Source: Dendrobium chrysotoxum (Eukaryota > Streptophyta > Magnoliopsida > Asparagales > Orchidaceae). Taken from it: 64,000 nt of DNA. Both the position numbers and the translations under genes were made by a program. Shown in pieces: positions 44,800 through 55,930 of this stretch. The notes beneath the pieces are model-generated. The model was not told the DNA's origin and made no database searches. It was given only the letters and a program-made list of their open reading frames with translations. Each line of letters starts with the position of its first letter. Position 1 is the first letter of the stretch. The DNA lies in assembly GCA_019925795.1 (NCBI GenBank), contig CM034307.1:14095197-14159196 (forward strand), read 5' to 3'.

Positions 44800-44990
44800 T
44801 TAGCATTTATGGCCAACAACTGTAGATAATCTATCAAAGAAAAGAGGACACATGGCCAAGCTGAAAACCATGTCATCTTTCATCCATTCGAGAGCTATAT
44901 TCTCTATAGTTCCCAGTGAAGAAACTCGATAAAACAACATTTCGTCTCGTCCGTCGTCGTCTCTCATCAAGCTAAGAGTGAACTTATAAC
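44800..44990 (-). CDS. Last coding exon of a host gene (possibly TITAN9-like, DUF7806)
   Basis: After a possible acceptor (...cctccag) at 44991-44992, 62 uninterrupted codons end in TAA at 44800-44802. The product begins YKFTLSLMRDDDGRDEMLFY, continues RVSSLGTIENIALEWMKDDM and ends FFDRLSTVVGHKC. Its GC content and codon pattern differ from the AT-rich surroundings, and it contains no TE motif. The S-L-G-T-x-E-x-I-A-x-E-W-M pattern recalls, from memory, the C-terminal domain of TITAN9-like plant proteins; this needs a search. No upstream exon was recognised in 44991-47285. These may be beyond the inserted repeats or lost, so it could also be a gene fragment. Confidence 0.55.
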
Positions 44991-45286
44991 CTGGAGGCGG
45001 ACCAGTTTACAGGAATTTAATAATGAACATGCTAAAAAAGTTCAATATTGATCACAGTGAGAGTAAATTTAACAATTTAACAAATTTCATTGCAGTTATG
45101 ATTCGTATAGTTTGTACAGTCAATTGATTACGAAAAGGAGATGGCATACAGGGCAAAACTGAACTGTTAATGCTGGAAAATAAAACATGGATCATGATCG
45201 GTATCAAGCATTGTTTAAAATTGTCCAATATAAGGCACATATTGAGGCCGGCCAATTCCAATGAAAAATATCTCAGGGCTTTTGCC
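44991..45286 (-). other. Intron or flank of the host exon
   Basis: A stretch at 45090-45260 has slightly higher GC and a splice-like 'tttccag' on the minus strand near 45175, but no convincing exon follows it. Confidence 0.35.
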
Positions 45287-46144
45287 TGAGCTTTTTTATG
45301 AGGCTTGTCCTTAATTTTGCTGAGGCGTACCTCAACTCGCTGGTATGAGGCATATGTCCCACCATATATATATTTTATTACTAAAACTTATCTAAATCCT
45401 AAACTAAAGCCGGGAACAAATCACACATTCATGCACCGCTACTCCAAAACATCTTCCACTCGATTGCATTGACCTCTAGCCTGCCACCTCTGTCGTAGCC
45501 GCTGCAGGGGATCACATGGAAGTCATGCACCACCACCACCTCTTCTAAAATTTTTTTAGTATTATTCTCATCTTTATGTTAATGACAAATATATAGAAAA
45601 AAGGAAGATGGCTAAAATAAATAAAGAAGCATATTGGGAGGCATTGTACTCCACATGATGAGGCAGCAGAAAGACCACTTTATTATGATAATGACTCAAA
45701 TAAAGATCCTCTCAATGATGGCAGTGCATGATTTACGAGTTAATGCCAATTATTTCAATTTTTCTTAGGAATTAAATGTGAATGGGTAGGGAATTGAGAA
45801 AGAAGGAATTTAAAGTTGAACTTGATGTTATATGATATCGTTATGCAATTCCTATATTTTATATTGTTTTGCTCTTGTAATATTTAAATTTCAATTTTAT
45901 TTCATGTAATTTATCACTTGCCAGTTATGCCGTGTGTAATTTTTGATTTTATATGTATGTCAATTTGTTACTCTATAGTTCAATACAAAGTTAATATGTT
46001 ATCCTTTAACATAATATTTGGGTATTTATAAGAAAATACTTGTAACATTTATTTTCACTTTATGTAATTTTTTTTTTAATTTTGAGGCTTATGTCTCAAA
46101 ACGCCTTGAGGTTTAACGCCTCGTCTCATAAACAAAACACAGCT
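45287..46144. mobile_element. Degenerate inverted-repeat DNA element
   Basis: The left part (tttatgaggc...gaggcgtacctcaactcgct...atgaggcatatgtcc, 45293-45360) is the imperfect reverse complement of the right part (gaggcttatgtctcaaaacg...gcctcgtctcataaa, 46084-46134). The 'GAGGC...GCCTC' words are typical of non-autonomous DNA elements common in plant genomes. About 0.86 kb, AT-rich core, no ORF. The ends and target duplication are not clear. Confidence 0.5.
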
Positions 46145-47285
46145 TAATACCCAATTGCGCAATGTTAGACCTTGGTATCAAGTGCATTGTTTGTTCGGAC
46201 AAATGCCAAAACAGTTAATTTCTTGCAAAAATATAAATGAAGGTCTTTTATCTGAAGTTTAAAACCTCATTCCTACAATATAGAAAAAAGAGAACAAAAA
46301 AAAAGCAAGTACTCTGAGTACTATGTATAGATGAGGCTAGTCATATTTAAAAGATTCTTTCGTTAAATTGTGAAAGCATTAGCATTAGCATTATTGATCA
46401 GATTGTCAATGGCAAACTATGCAAAATAGCCCTCTGTTCAAAGATATATTGAACAAGCAAAATGAAAATTACACCTACAATCTTGGTTTTGAATGAATCT
46501 AACCTGATTAGATGGTTTGTTAAGTCTCAAAAAGATGACCCTTAAGTTTTGTTGTATAGAAAATTATCACTACGTCAGTAGTAAAAACTAAATAAATTGA
46601 TATACAACATCAAGAAAAATGGTTGTAGATTGTAGAGACAAAATTTGCAATATCAATAATCCGCATGCAGACAGTGTTTTGCAAGATTTGATCAAAAACT
46701 ACAAAAAGGAACAAAATCCACGTATTAGGTCATTTCGCTTTAGAGAACCAATTCATCGGTGATTTAAATTAATGTAATATATGGGTTTCAGGAAAGGTTT
46801 CATGAAATGAAGAGTCACTATGAAATGATGGTTATGCTTAACTAGTTAATGAAGAATTGAAAAAGTTTCATATGATTTTTATTATCATGAAAAAGGCATA
46901 TGATTAAGCACCAATGAAATAATAACTATAGACTTCAAGCTAGGTGATTATAATATAGTCGAATTTTAAAAGTACAATGCAATTAGAGAATATCTAAAGT
47001 TTAAGAAGGAAATGAGAAATGAGATAGACCAAAGATAACATACACGGGCTATTGAAGAAAAAACCTCTCTCAATTGTGTTTATAATGAAGAAAATGTAAT
47101 GAGTTTTTCCAAAAGTATATTGATATAACCAGAGTTTCCATGGACCATAATTAAAAACATTGGGGCTTATTTAGGTTTTGAGATCAAGAATTTCTATTTG
47201 CACAAGAACTCATAGCTAATCCCCATTCTACCAACAGGCCACTTTCAACAAAGGAAATCGCATGACTCTAGGTTTCAAAATAATC
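46145..47285. other. AT-rich spacer
   Basis: No supported ORF, LTR edge or exon. A short glimpse of continuous frame at about 46900-47130 (plus) contains several stops and no known domain. Confidence 0.35.
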
Positions 47286-48479
47286 TGATGTAGAACTATA
47301 TGCATAGGTGATTTTTAATTAGGAAATTACACGCTTTATGAAGAGTAAGAACAATTATTCAACTTCTAGCGAATTTAAATGAAAGATTGAAAACAATAAA
47401 GAGACGATTAGATTAGGCAATTGGTTACACGATAATCGTTAGGAGCACAAAATAATCAATTCAAATCAAGCTTCGCATTACATGGAGGTTTTCAAAGAAA
47501 TCCCTGGATTAACAGTTAGACTAGCCACTATTAGTATCCCTCACTCATACTCTTAATAATTGGTTAGACGGAGAAAGCTTGTATAATCTTCATGATGCCA
47601 CAATTGAGGAAGACTTCGAAGGAATAAGATTCATGAGAGAGTTCACATTTGTCAAGATTCGGAAAAGAGTTGCCACTGAATGGGAGGTTGTCATTGATCA
47701 ATAGTGGTTGCAAGGGAGAGGAGGATTCGTTCCACGTATTCGTCGATGGAGTGGTCATTCTCAAGATCTAGATCGAAGAACGGAGATCAGAGAATGTCGA
47801 TTAATCCTTGATCGTCGAAAACGAAGTCGTAGTCATGTTCTGGATCAGCCATATATGAGTGGACAACAAACTATAGGTTGAGGAACTTCTAGACAACAAA
47901 CAAAGGATTTACGGACAGCAGGACAGCAAGTGACCTTTGCTGAAATTTCTGGACAACAACTTCAATATGTCAAGGAAATCTAGATAGCAGCTTTGCGAGG
48001 TGGAAATCCTTCGGAATTGATGTTCGGGGGAAGGGGTTAGAAGGACTAATTCAAAGTAAAGAGGTGGAGGTAGTGGGGGCCGACCATAGAGGAGGGAAAG
48101 GGGAAAATAGCTCCAGATTTTTGTGTATTGATAAAGGAAGGGAGGCAATTCAAAATCTGAAATTTAATTTCAGATTTAGTGGGTGGAGATGATGGGGAAG
48201 TTTGAATTTGAATTCCCCAAACAAAGAGGGAAAGGAGGGGAGGGGTCGACCATGCCTTGGATAGGGGAGGGGATTTGGGGAATTACGAAACTTGCCAAAA
48301 CATGCCTACTTGTTAAGGAAATAGGATTTAAATCAAATCGCCAATTAAATTTGAATTGGCATGAATAAGGCAACTTTCCTAATATAACTCAACTCTTTAA
48401 ATAGAAAGAGATTTCGGATTTGAATTAGATTGGGATTTAATTCTATAACTTACCAAAATTATCAGGCACTAGATTTGGA

Positions 48480-48745
48480 AAGTAATTAGGAGGGGTTTGA
48501 AAATTAGGGTTCCAAAGGAGGGGTGTGGCCGGCGGCTAGGGGAGGGGCTTGGGGTTTGGGCCGGTGGCTAGGAGGAAGAAGGAGGGGCTTCGGCCTAGGG
48601 TTTGGTGGTGTGGGGGTTCGGTCAAGAGAGGGAGATGAGAGGATGGGGCCGGCGGTTTTAGGAGAAGAGAGGGGAGGAGGGTGGTGAAAGAGGTGGACCA
48701 CAAGCCCATACGCTTTCTGCCGCTGCTGGGTAATATGTTGCCCTC
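48480..48745 (+). repeat. G-rich segment of the chromovirus LTR
   Basis: On this strand there are many runs of three to six G (ggagggg, ggggaggggcttgggg, gtgtgggggttcgg, gaggggagg), with the C-rich complement on the element strand. The same segment occurs at 56890-57135. Long reading frames here are compositional. Confidence 0.8.
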
Positions 48746-48750
48746 ACCTT
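48743..48750. repeat. Target duplication of the truncated L1, left copy
   Basis: CCTCACCT, repeated at 50756-50763. The empty-site version 'gccctcacctaggg' is preserved in the other LTR near 57190. Confidence 0.82.
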
Positions 48751-50755
48751 TTTTTTTTTTGAAAGATGCACATAGCAATAGCATTAAAATAAAAGGGGCC
48801 TAATACAAACGATTAATAGCGTCACATTCCTCCTTTAACACTTGAATAAAATGAGGAGGAATATGATTCATACTAACATCATCCCAAACAAAGCTACCAC
48901 TAAGAGCACTGTTAGTATAAACATCCGCTAACTTATTGCAATCCCTATTCACATGATTAAAAATGACATGATGAAAATCTTTAATAAAAGACAAAACTTC
49001 AACTCCAATGCCGGACTTGCAAGCCTCCATCTTCTTAAGACCATCCTAAATGTACTTAATAACATTGATGTTATCCCCTTCAATTATAATTCATTTGTAC
49101 TGCATCATCCAATCTTTGACAACCAATTCCAAGGAGTAAATAGCTAACATTTCCAACCGAGAAATGTCCCAATGAACACCATTGAATCCAAATGCTAATA
49201 AAATCCTTGTTTTATGATCCCGGAATACACCTCCAACTCTAGCATTATAGGACGATAATAAGGAAGCATCTACATTAACTTTGATCCAATCGGGAGAAGG
49301 AGGATGCCAACAGTTTCTGAACAACTGAATCGGTTGATTAGCACCCCAAATGCCCGATTTTTGGCTGCCTGACAAGGAAATGGAAGCAATTCCAACTGAG
49401 TTTGCTACAATGATCAGATTAGTATCCTCATTATCCCCATGCACACATTTGTTTCTGAATTTCCAACAAAAGAAAATAGCCAAACAATATAAATTAGCAA
49501 GGAATGACTTGCTTGATACAGATTTTTCCAACCAACTGTAGCATTCATGAAAAGATCCAAAAGAAGGAATTTCGAAACCCCATTGCTTCAAAATTTTCAC
49601 TATTTGAACAAGCATAGAGCAACTGACCGCCACATTTTCATAATCTTCCATCTTCATACATCCTCTAGGACATAAATTGCCAATCTCTTAATCTTCTATG
49701 CTCTAAAAAATGGAAAGTTGGTTTAGCATTGTGATATAGCCTCCACCAGAATACTTCCACCTTGGATTAAGCTTAATTTTCTTAATCCATTTCCAATACA
49801 TCTTAAAAATTGGATATCTTACAGCTGCTTCAAATGCAAGAGCAAAAATAGATTTGCTTGTTACCTGATGGATAAGTTCAGCTCGATCCTTGGTGCAATT
49901 CAGATCAATCTGGACTTCCCAAATGAGGCTGATTAACTCCTCCCCAAAGGATTTCCGAAGCTCCGCCTTGTCCCATACTCCATCTTTAACGAAATAATCA
50001 ACAGTCATATCATCACTTTGTAAAATAGAAACAAAAGTAGGCCTCTTATTAATAGCTTTATCCAATACCCAAACATCATTCACCACATTAACTGATTCCC
50101 CATTTGAGATCTTCCACCTAACAATTGGTTGTAGAGCTTTTGCACCACTCAAAATAATCTTCCAAGCAATCGATGAATTCTGCTTAACTTCAGACCTCCA
50201 ACATGACGAACCATATCTGAATTCCAAGGTCTTATACAACAATGAATCCTCATCATTCAAGAACTTCCATGCTAGCTTTGCCCTTAATGCTCCCACCTTG
50301 CTGACACTGGAATGTAGACCACGGCCTCCCATTTGAGTCGGTTTACACAATGATTCCCAGCTCACATAGTGAAGTCCCTTCCTCCTATCACTTTTATGTC
50401 AAATAAATTCCCTACAAACCTTATCAATTTCAGCCAAAATACCAATATGCACAAGAGAATGAGTGCATTGAAAAACAAGGATTGAAAGAATAACCGATTT
50501 GATAAGAATAAATTTCCCATATAAGGAAATAAACTTGTCCCCAAGCATTAAGTTTTCCAATGACTTTATCCAACATGAACTTGAAATCTACAGCCACAAG
50601 TCTTCTCAAGGCAATCTTCACACCCAAGTAGTTCATCTCTTTAACAGTTTTAAACCCCATCAACCGAGCAATTCTTTTCCTCCTTTTAATAACTTTTCCA
50701 AAAAGAACAACAGATTTTTTAAAATTTATCTTTTGGCCCGACCAACTACAATAGT
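48751..50755 (-). mobile_element. 5'-truncated L1-type LINE (2.0 kb)
   Basis: Minus strand, with a poly(A) tail seen as T-run 48751-48760. It contains only the end of ORF2, from the palm/thumb of RT onward. It interrupts LTR sequence that is continuous in the sister LTR, and 8-bp direct repeats flank it. Sequence differs clearly from the L1 at 11889-18353, so it is a separate subfamily. Confidence 0.9.
48800..50755 (-). pseudogene. L1 ORF2 C-terminal part (RT end, zf-RVT, RNase H)
   Basis: From 50755 down: YCSWSGQKINFKKS, RLMGFKTVKEMNYLGVKIAL, then after a frameshift SWESLCKPTQMGGRGLH and ALQPIVRWKISNGESVNVVN (49703-50365). The zf-RVT is disrupted. The RNase H is PDWIKVNVDASLLSSYNARV (about 49260-49310) with GGVFRD, and its C-terminal block DCNKLADVYTNSALSGSFVW lies at about 48890-48960. 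The catalytic YADD box lies upstream of the truncation and is absent. Several frameshifts; never functional at this site because of 5' truncation. Confidence 0.85.
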
Positions 50756-50763
50756 CCTCACCT
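50756..50763. repeat. Target duplication of the truncated L1, right copy
   Basis: CCTCACCT, the same as 48743-48750. LTR sequence resumes with AGGGATTTGAAACTC. Confidence 0.82.
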
Positions 50764-51055
50764 AGGGATTTGAAACTCTCACAAGAGCTCTCAAACTCAA
50801 CAAAACCCAAGTGTAGAAAATTTTCTTCATAACCATCATCATCCCTCCAAAAAAGAGGACGGGGCTACAAATAGGCAAATACAATATAAAATTCAAAAGA
50901 CAAAAGTGCCTCCTGAGGTCACATGAACCTACTCTCTCAGGTGAGGGTAAACTCGGAAAAGATACAATAATAAATCAAATACAAATAATATCTCAAAAAT
51001 AAAGCGGTGTAATTGTGTCCGTAAATCTCCGGCCTCTTTTCTGGTAAACTCTCCA

Positions 51056-52615
51056 CTATCGGATGTCCTCATCATTCTCCTGGGGTGAAAGAGAGCTCGA
51101 CTCCGTCAAGTACGCATCCCGGGTACTGTCATAAATCTCTAGTGCATCTGGATCAATCTGCTGAAGCTCCTCACGCTCTAGGCAAGTGTCCTCTGACTCT
51201 GACTTACCTCTCCACCTTATCAAATACCTTCTTTGTCCACCCTCTTCTATAGAAATGATGTCATCACTTAAAATCATGTCAACTGTCTCCACAATAGGTG
51301 TTTTGGGAATATTTGAGAGTGGAGGAAGATTTGGGTTCTCATAAGGTGGAATCACACAAGGCTCAATTTGTAGTGGATTAGGTGGGTTAAATTCTGGACC
51401 CTCACAGGCTACTAAATCTTCAATGTTAAAAAATGGATTAATATCGAAATCTGCAAGCAGACCCACCACATAGGCATTATCATTGATTTTCTTGATTATT
51501 TTGAATGGTCCTGCACTTTTAGTATGCAATTTCTTAACGGCCCCTTTCGAAAACCATTCCGGACAATCACTGAATCACCAACTCCGAATGTTTTGAATCT
51601 TCGTTTAAGATCAGCATGAAGTTTATAATTCATATTACTTTGTTTAATTTTATGTGTAATTTTTTTATGCAATTCATGCAGATGCGATGCAAATGAAGAT
51701 GCAGACTCAGAAATTCTATACTTAGGACACATGGGTATGAGATCTAAAGGCTGTATAAGTTTGTACCAATATACAATTTCAACATGACTTAAACCAATGG
51801 TGCGATTCACAGAATAAGTAAATTCAACTGTGGGGAGTTTGGAATCTCAATCTTTAACGTGCTCACCTACTAAGGACCTTAACAAGTTTCCTAAACTCCT
51901 ATTGACCACTTCAGTTTGGCCATCCATTTGAAGATGAAAAATTGTGGAGAATTATAATTATAATTTGGTGCCCACTTTCATCAAAAGAGTCTTCCAGAAA
52001 TAACTCGTGAATTTGACATCCCTATCAGATACGATGATTTTGGGTAACCCATGTAATCTGACGACCTCATTAAAGTATAGCTTGGCAATAAGGGAGGCAT
52101 CAGATGTTTTAGAATAGGGTAGGAAATGTGCTATCTTGGAGAAGCGGTCAACTATGACACATATGGCATCATTCTTACGAAAAGTCTTGGGCAAACCAAG
52201 AACGAAGTCCATGCTGACGTCTTGCCATGGACAGTTGGGAATTAGTAAAGAAGTGTAGAGACTCGTGTTCTGCTTTCGTTGTTTGGCCAGTTGACAAGTG
52301 TGTCACCTACTGACCATTTTACTCATATCTTTCTTTAGGCTAGGCCAAAAGAAACGGTACTCTACAACTTCAATAGTTTTATCATGACCGAAGTGTCCAG
52401 CGAGGCCTCCGATGTGAAGTTCCCAAAATGAGGAATTCCCTAAGGGAAGTACTTGGAATGCAAAGTTTCTGTGCTTTGAATAGGTACCGATCTTCAAGGA
52501 GAAAATCATCTACTAGGCACGTGCTGCTTGTGGACAAAAGGGAGTAAATCTCCTTGAAGTCGGGGCATTCCACGTAGTCCTCTTTGACCTGTTTAAACCA
52601 AACAATTTCTGCCAT
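51056..52615 (-). pseudogene. Integrase with C-terminal chromodomain, copy A
   Basis: In order down the minus strand: zinc-binding end GHFGHDKTIEVVEYRFFWPS (52382-52509 region), MDFVLGLPKTFRKNDAICVI and VDRFSKIAHFLPYSKTSD (52100-52212), IIVSDRDVKFTSYFWKTL near 51990, a frameshift, then GLSHVEIVYWYKLIQPLDLI, the SH3-like end AGPFKIIKKINDNAYVVGL, and the chromodomain RRYLIRWRGKSESEDTCLER near 51160-51225, ending TAG at 51056-51058. The chromodomain Trp expected in 'EDTW' is Cys here. The enzyme inserts cDNA; the chromodomain binds histone marks in heterochromatin. Confidence 0.88.
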
Positions 52616-53800
52616 TCATTTCAGTGGTAGTCATCATGCGACGACTAAGGGCATCGGCAACTTTATTCTCAACTCTTGCTTTGTGCCTAAGGGTGTAAGT
52701 GTACTCCTGCAAGAACTCTACCCACCGACCATGGCATGCATTCACCTTTTTCTGAGAATTGATATAACGGAGAGTCTCGTGATCTGAAAAGATGACGAAC
52801 TCCTACGGGAGCAGATAGTGTCGTCAGTATCGTAGGGATTGAATCACAACGTTGAACTCATTGTCATACGTGAAATAGCACTGTCCAATGTCATTCAGTT
52901 TCTCATTGAAGTAGGCAACAGGGTGACCTTCTTGGGACAACACTCCTCTAATTCCGACCCCCGAGGCATCGCAGGTAACTTCAAAGACCTTGGAGAAGTC
53001 AGGAAGTCTTATCACTGGCTTCCACCATTCTTTTCTTTATCTCCTCAAAGGCCCTGGTGGCAGCCAGAGTCCAATGAAAGTCCCCTTTCTTTAAACAATC
53101 AGTAATAGGAGAGACAATCGTGTTGAAATTTTTAATGAATCTCCTATAGAAGGTGGCTAAGGTGTGGAAGTTGCGAACTTCCCGGATGTTCTGAGAAACG
53201 GACCATTCAAGTATGGCCCTCACCTTTTCGGGATCTACAGAGACCCCTTGGGCCCTTGGCATGACACAATAAAGCCCACAAAGATTACGTGGTTAACAAG
53301 GAATGTGCACTTTTTAGGATTAGCATAAAGCTACTCCTTCCTTAAGACCTCACAAACTTGCCTCAAGTGGTTTAAGTGCTGGCTCATAGACTGGCTATAG
53401 ATAAGAATGTCGTCGAAGTAGACAACGACAAATTTACCCATGAAAGGCCATAGCACTTGGGTCATATGATTCTCATGTAAGTACTCAGGGCATTACTCAA
53501 CCCGAAAGGCATGATCATCCACTTGTACAAACCATCCTTTGTCTTAAAAGCAGTCTTCCACTCATCACCGGGTCGAATCCGGATCTGGTGGTATCCACTC
53601 TTAAGGTTAATTTTGTAGAAAAGGGTGGCTCCTGCCATCATGTCAAGCATATTGTCTAACCTCGGGATAGGAAAACGAAATTTAACAATGATTTTGTTGA
53701 TGACATGGCTATCAACGCACATTCTCCAAGTGTCATCCTTCTTCGGTGTAAGAAGGGCGGGTACAACACAGGGACTAATGCTTTCTTTTATGTAGCCCCG
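52616..53800 (-). pseudogene. Reverse transcriptase and RNase H, copy A
   Basis: RT: INKIIVKFRFPIPRLDNMLD, INLKSGYHQIRIRPGDEWKT and MIMPFGLSNALSTYMRII (53462-53722), then after a frameshift the catalytic YFDDILIYS near 53405-53430. Thumb: VDPEKVRAILEWSVSQNIRE and FYRRFIKNFNTIVSPITDCL (52999-53262). RNase H: FEVTCDASGVGIRGVLSQEG (52824-53015), SDHETLRYINSQKK near 52760-52790, and VADALSR near 52640. Unlike the Tekay- and Tat-like copies, no large deletion is present. Confidence 0.87.
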
Positions 53801-54577
53801 CTATAGTAACTCATCCATCTGCTTTTTTAGTTCGGCATATTCCATGGGGTTCATGCGACAGTGTGGCAGGTTGGGAAGAGAGACTCCTGGGACAAAATCA
53901 ATAGCATGCTGGATGTCACTTAGTGGAGGTAATTGATCAGGGAGATCATCAGGGAAGACATCAGTAAAATCACTCAGTATGGGTTGGACCTCCTGAGGAA
54001 TAGGCTCATCAGACTCAAAGGAAGTCTCACGGCCAACCAAGGCATACAGGGATGCGCCTTGCACAATTTCAGAATCCAGTACCTTGGCTGTCACAAGGTT
54101 CAACCCCTTCTTGGGCTTAACTAGATTGGTTTTGGGGTCATTTATAACCCTGGGTTGCGTAAGCGAAAGCTTAATCTTTTTGCCCGCATATTCAAACACG
54201 TAAGTGTTTGAACACCCATAGATGTGGACATCATTATCAAAGAGCCAAGGACGCCCTAGGATGATTTGTCCAACATTTATTATCAGAACATCACACCACA
54301 CATTCTCCTTATAGTCAGCAAACGAGATGGGTATGAGGTTTCGTTCCTTCAACTCTAAGGCAATGGAGTTGACCCAAGCTAACTTGTAGGGGTTAGGGTG
54401 AGGAACGACAAACAAGCTAAGTCTAGACACCATGCTGGAGGAAATACCATTGATGCAACTGCCACTATCCATGATGACTTTACAGTTTTTATCATTTATT
54501 TTGGTGTAGGTGTGGAAGATCGAGGTATTACGCCAGTCATTAGTGGTAATAGGGTGTGACAGTGTACATCTCACCAC
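53801..54577 (-). pseudogene. Aspartic protease region, copy A
   Basis: A 258-codon open stretch with NCKVIMDSGSCINGISSSMV near 54445-54500 (D-S-G active site), IILGRPWLFDNDVHIYGCSN near 54200-54255 (protease end block), then a linker to RT with PLSDIQHAIDFVPGVSLPNL near 53880-53935. Frame closes with TAG at 53801-53803 inside 'KKQMDELL-RG'. The region is well preserved compared with the rest. Confidence 0.82.
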
Positions 54578-54729
54578 GCAGATGGGAGAGGTGTCGACAT
54601 GATAGCAGTGTCGTCGTCCTCCTCAAAGAATTCACCTTCAGCATTGAACTGATGAATTTGTTCAGCCTCGTGCTTAAACTCGTCCTCAATGATTTCTTCA
54701 ATAATAGTGACCTTGTAAGGACTAAAACA

Positions 54730-55774
54730 CTAGGAAGAGATGTGCTCATGCCCCTGACACCGAAAGCACTTGGTCCCTAGGTGGGACCGAGGTGTGTCTG
54801 AGGTTGGAGACTTGCCCCTAAAGTCAGAACGGAGGCGGAGGAGGACCAGAGGGTGGTCTACTAGAACTCCCTGGGGTCGGCCGTACGCTAGAGTGGTGCG
54901 GGGCCGATCCACTAGAGGGTCTGTAGGAAGATCTAGCATCCTAGTGTCGATTAAGGTGCTAGGAACGGGTTTTTTCAAGGTCTAAGACTAGACTGTAAGC
55001 ATTCTCTAATGCAGTGATGTTTCGGGCAAATAGTTCGTTGCGTAGGTCCTCACGCAACCCGGTTCGAAACATAGACATAATTTGAGCGGTGGTAGTAGAG
55101 GTCTCACCCTTGCAACGAATCAGGTAATTGTCAAAAGCTACAATGTATGCCTTTACCGGTTGACTATCCTGGGTCAACCTATTCCACCTATCAAGGAGCC
55201 TAGGGAAGTACGAGGGAGGTAAGTACTTCTGTTTGAGCTCGCGCTTCATAGAAGTCCAATCAGTGATGGGGTACTCGTTGCGGGATTCCCTAAGGCTTTC
55301 TAGGTTGGCCCAATATTGGCTAGCCCCACCGATGAGTTTCATTTCAGCAAATTTAACCTTTCTAGCCTCAGATATGTTATACCACTTGAAGAAACTATCC
55401 ATGCCCTTGATCCAGTCCAGAAAGAGTTGGGGATCAAGAGTATCGTCAATGGTCGGGGCGTCGACCTTAATGTTTTTCATCAAAGGTATATCGGGATCAT
55501 TATTAAGTTAGTTGTAACTATACTGAGGAGCCTAATAAGGGGCACGGGGGTGTCCCTCATCAGGTACGATATCATCCCCATATATGGAAGGAGGCCTAGA
55601 AGAAGTGTAAGGTGTAGGGTGATTCCTGACTTGATCTAGTGTATCAAACCGTTCCGTTGTTTGGCAATGGAGCTCAGCTAGGTTGGCTTGATTTTCTCTA
55701 AGTTGTCGAATGATCGTGCTTGTTTGACCTACTAACAGATCTAAAGTCCTATGAATTTGTTCTGGGTCAGTCAT
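54730..55774 (-). pseudogene. Gag with CCHC knuckle, copy A
   Basis: Start MTDPEQIHRTLDLLVGQTS at 55774, then after stops and a shift the retrotransposon gag domain (54959-55483): DPQLFLDWIKGMDSFFKWYN, YPITDWTSMKRELKQKYLPP, TQDSQPVKAYIVAFDNYLIR. The tail has a Ser/Pro/Arg-rich part and the knuckle CFRCQGHEHISS, whose last Cys follows directly after an in-frame TAG at 54730-54732 (CAG to TAG). Gag packages the RNA. Confidence 0.83.
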
Positions 55775-55910
55775 ATACCTAAGGGTGACTTAGAACTAGC
55801 ATATTTGAAAGAAAAATAAAATGATAACAGGTAAGTAATTTTAATACGTGCAGGATATGATTTAGATGTTAAAATATGTAAAAAAGAAATCCTAATAGGC
55901 ACCTAAATGC

Positions 55911-55928
55911 AACCATGCTCTGATACCA
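55911..55928 (-). promoter_or_regulatory. Primer binding site, chromovirus copy A
   Basis: Minus strand TGGTATCAGAGCATGGTT; the first 12 bases are the exact complement of the initiator tRNA-Met 3' end. Two bases from the LTR start at 55931. Confidence 0.9.
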
Positions 55929-55930
55929 GA

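Larger units (their letters stand above)
47286..50841 (-). repeat. 3' LTR of chromovirus copy A, split by an L1
   Basis: Edges TGATGTAGAAC (47286) and ...CATCATCA (50841), giving inverted ends TGATG/CATCA. Without the L1 (48751-50755) it is about 1.54 kb. It aligns with 55931-57274, but has about 260 bp more near 47590-47840 and lacks about 80 bp of G-rich sequence present at about 56940-57020. The purine tract (GGAGGGA on the minus strand, 50842-50848) follows it. Confidence 0.87.
50842..55930 (-). mobile_element. Chromovirus copy A, internal region
   Basis: Minus strand: primer site at 55928-55911, gag, protease, RT, RNase H, integrase with chromodomain, then the purine tract at 50842. Closely similar to copy B (60466 onward). 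Order, primer and a C-terminal chromodomain make it a Ty3/gypsy chromovirus; I leave the subclade open. Frames are broken by a moderate number of stops and single-base shifts. Confidence 0.9.

Noticed and set aside
48504..48784. Proline-rich ORFs in the chromovirus LTR (also 56866-57268)
   Set aside because: Caused by the G/C-run composition; frames are not maintained between the two LTRs.
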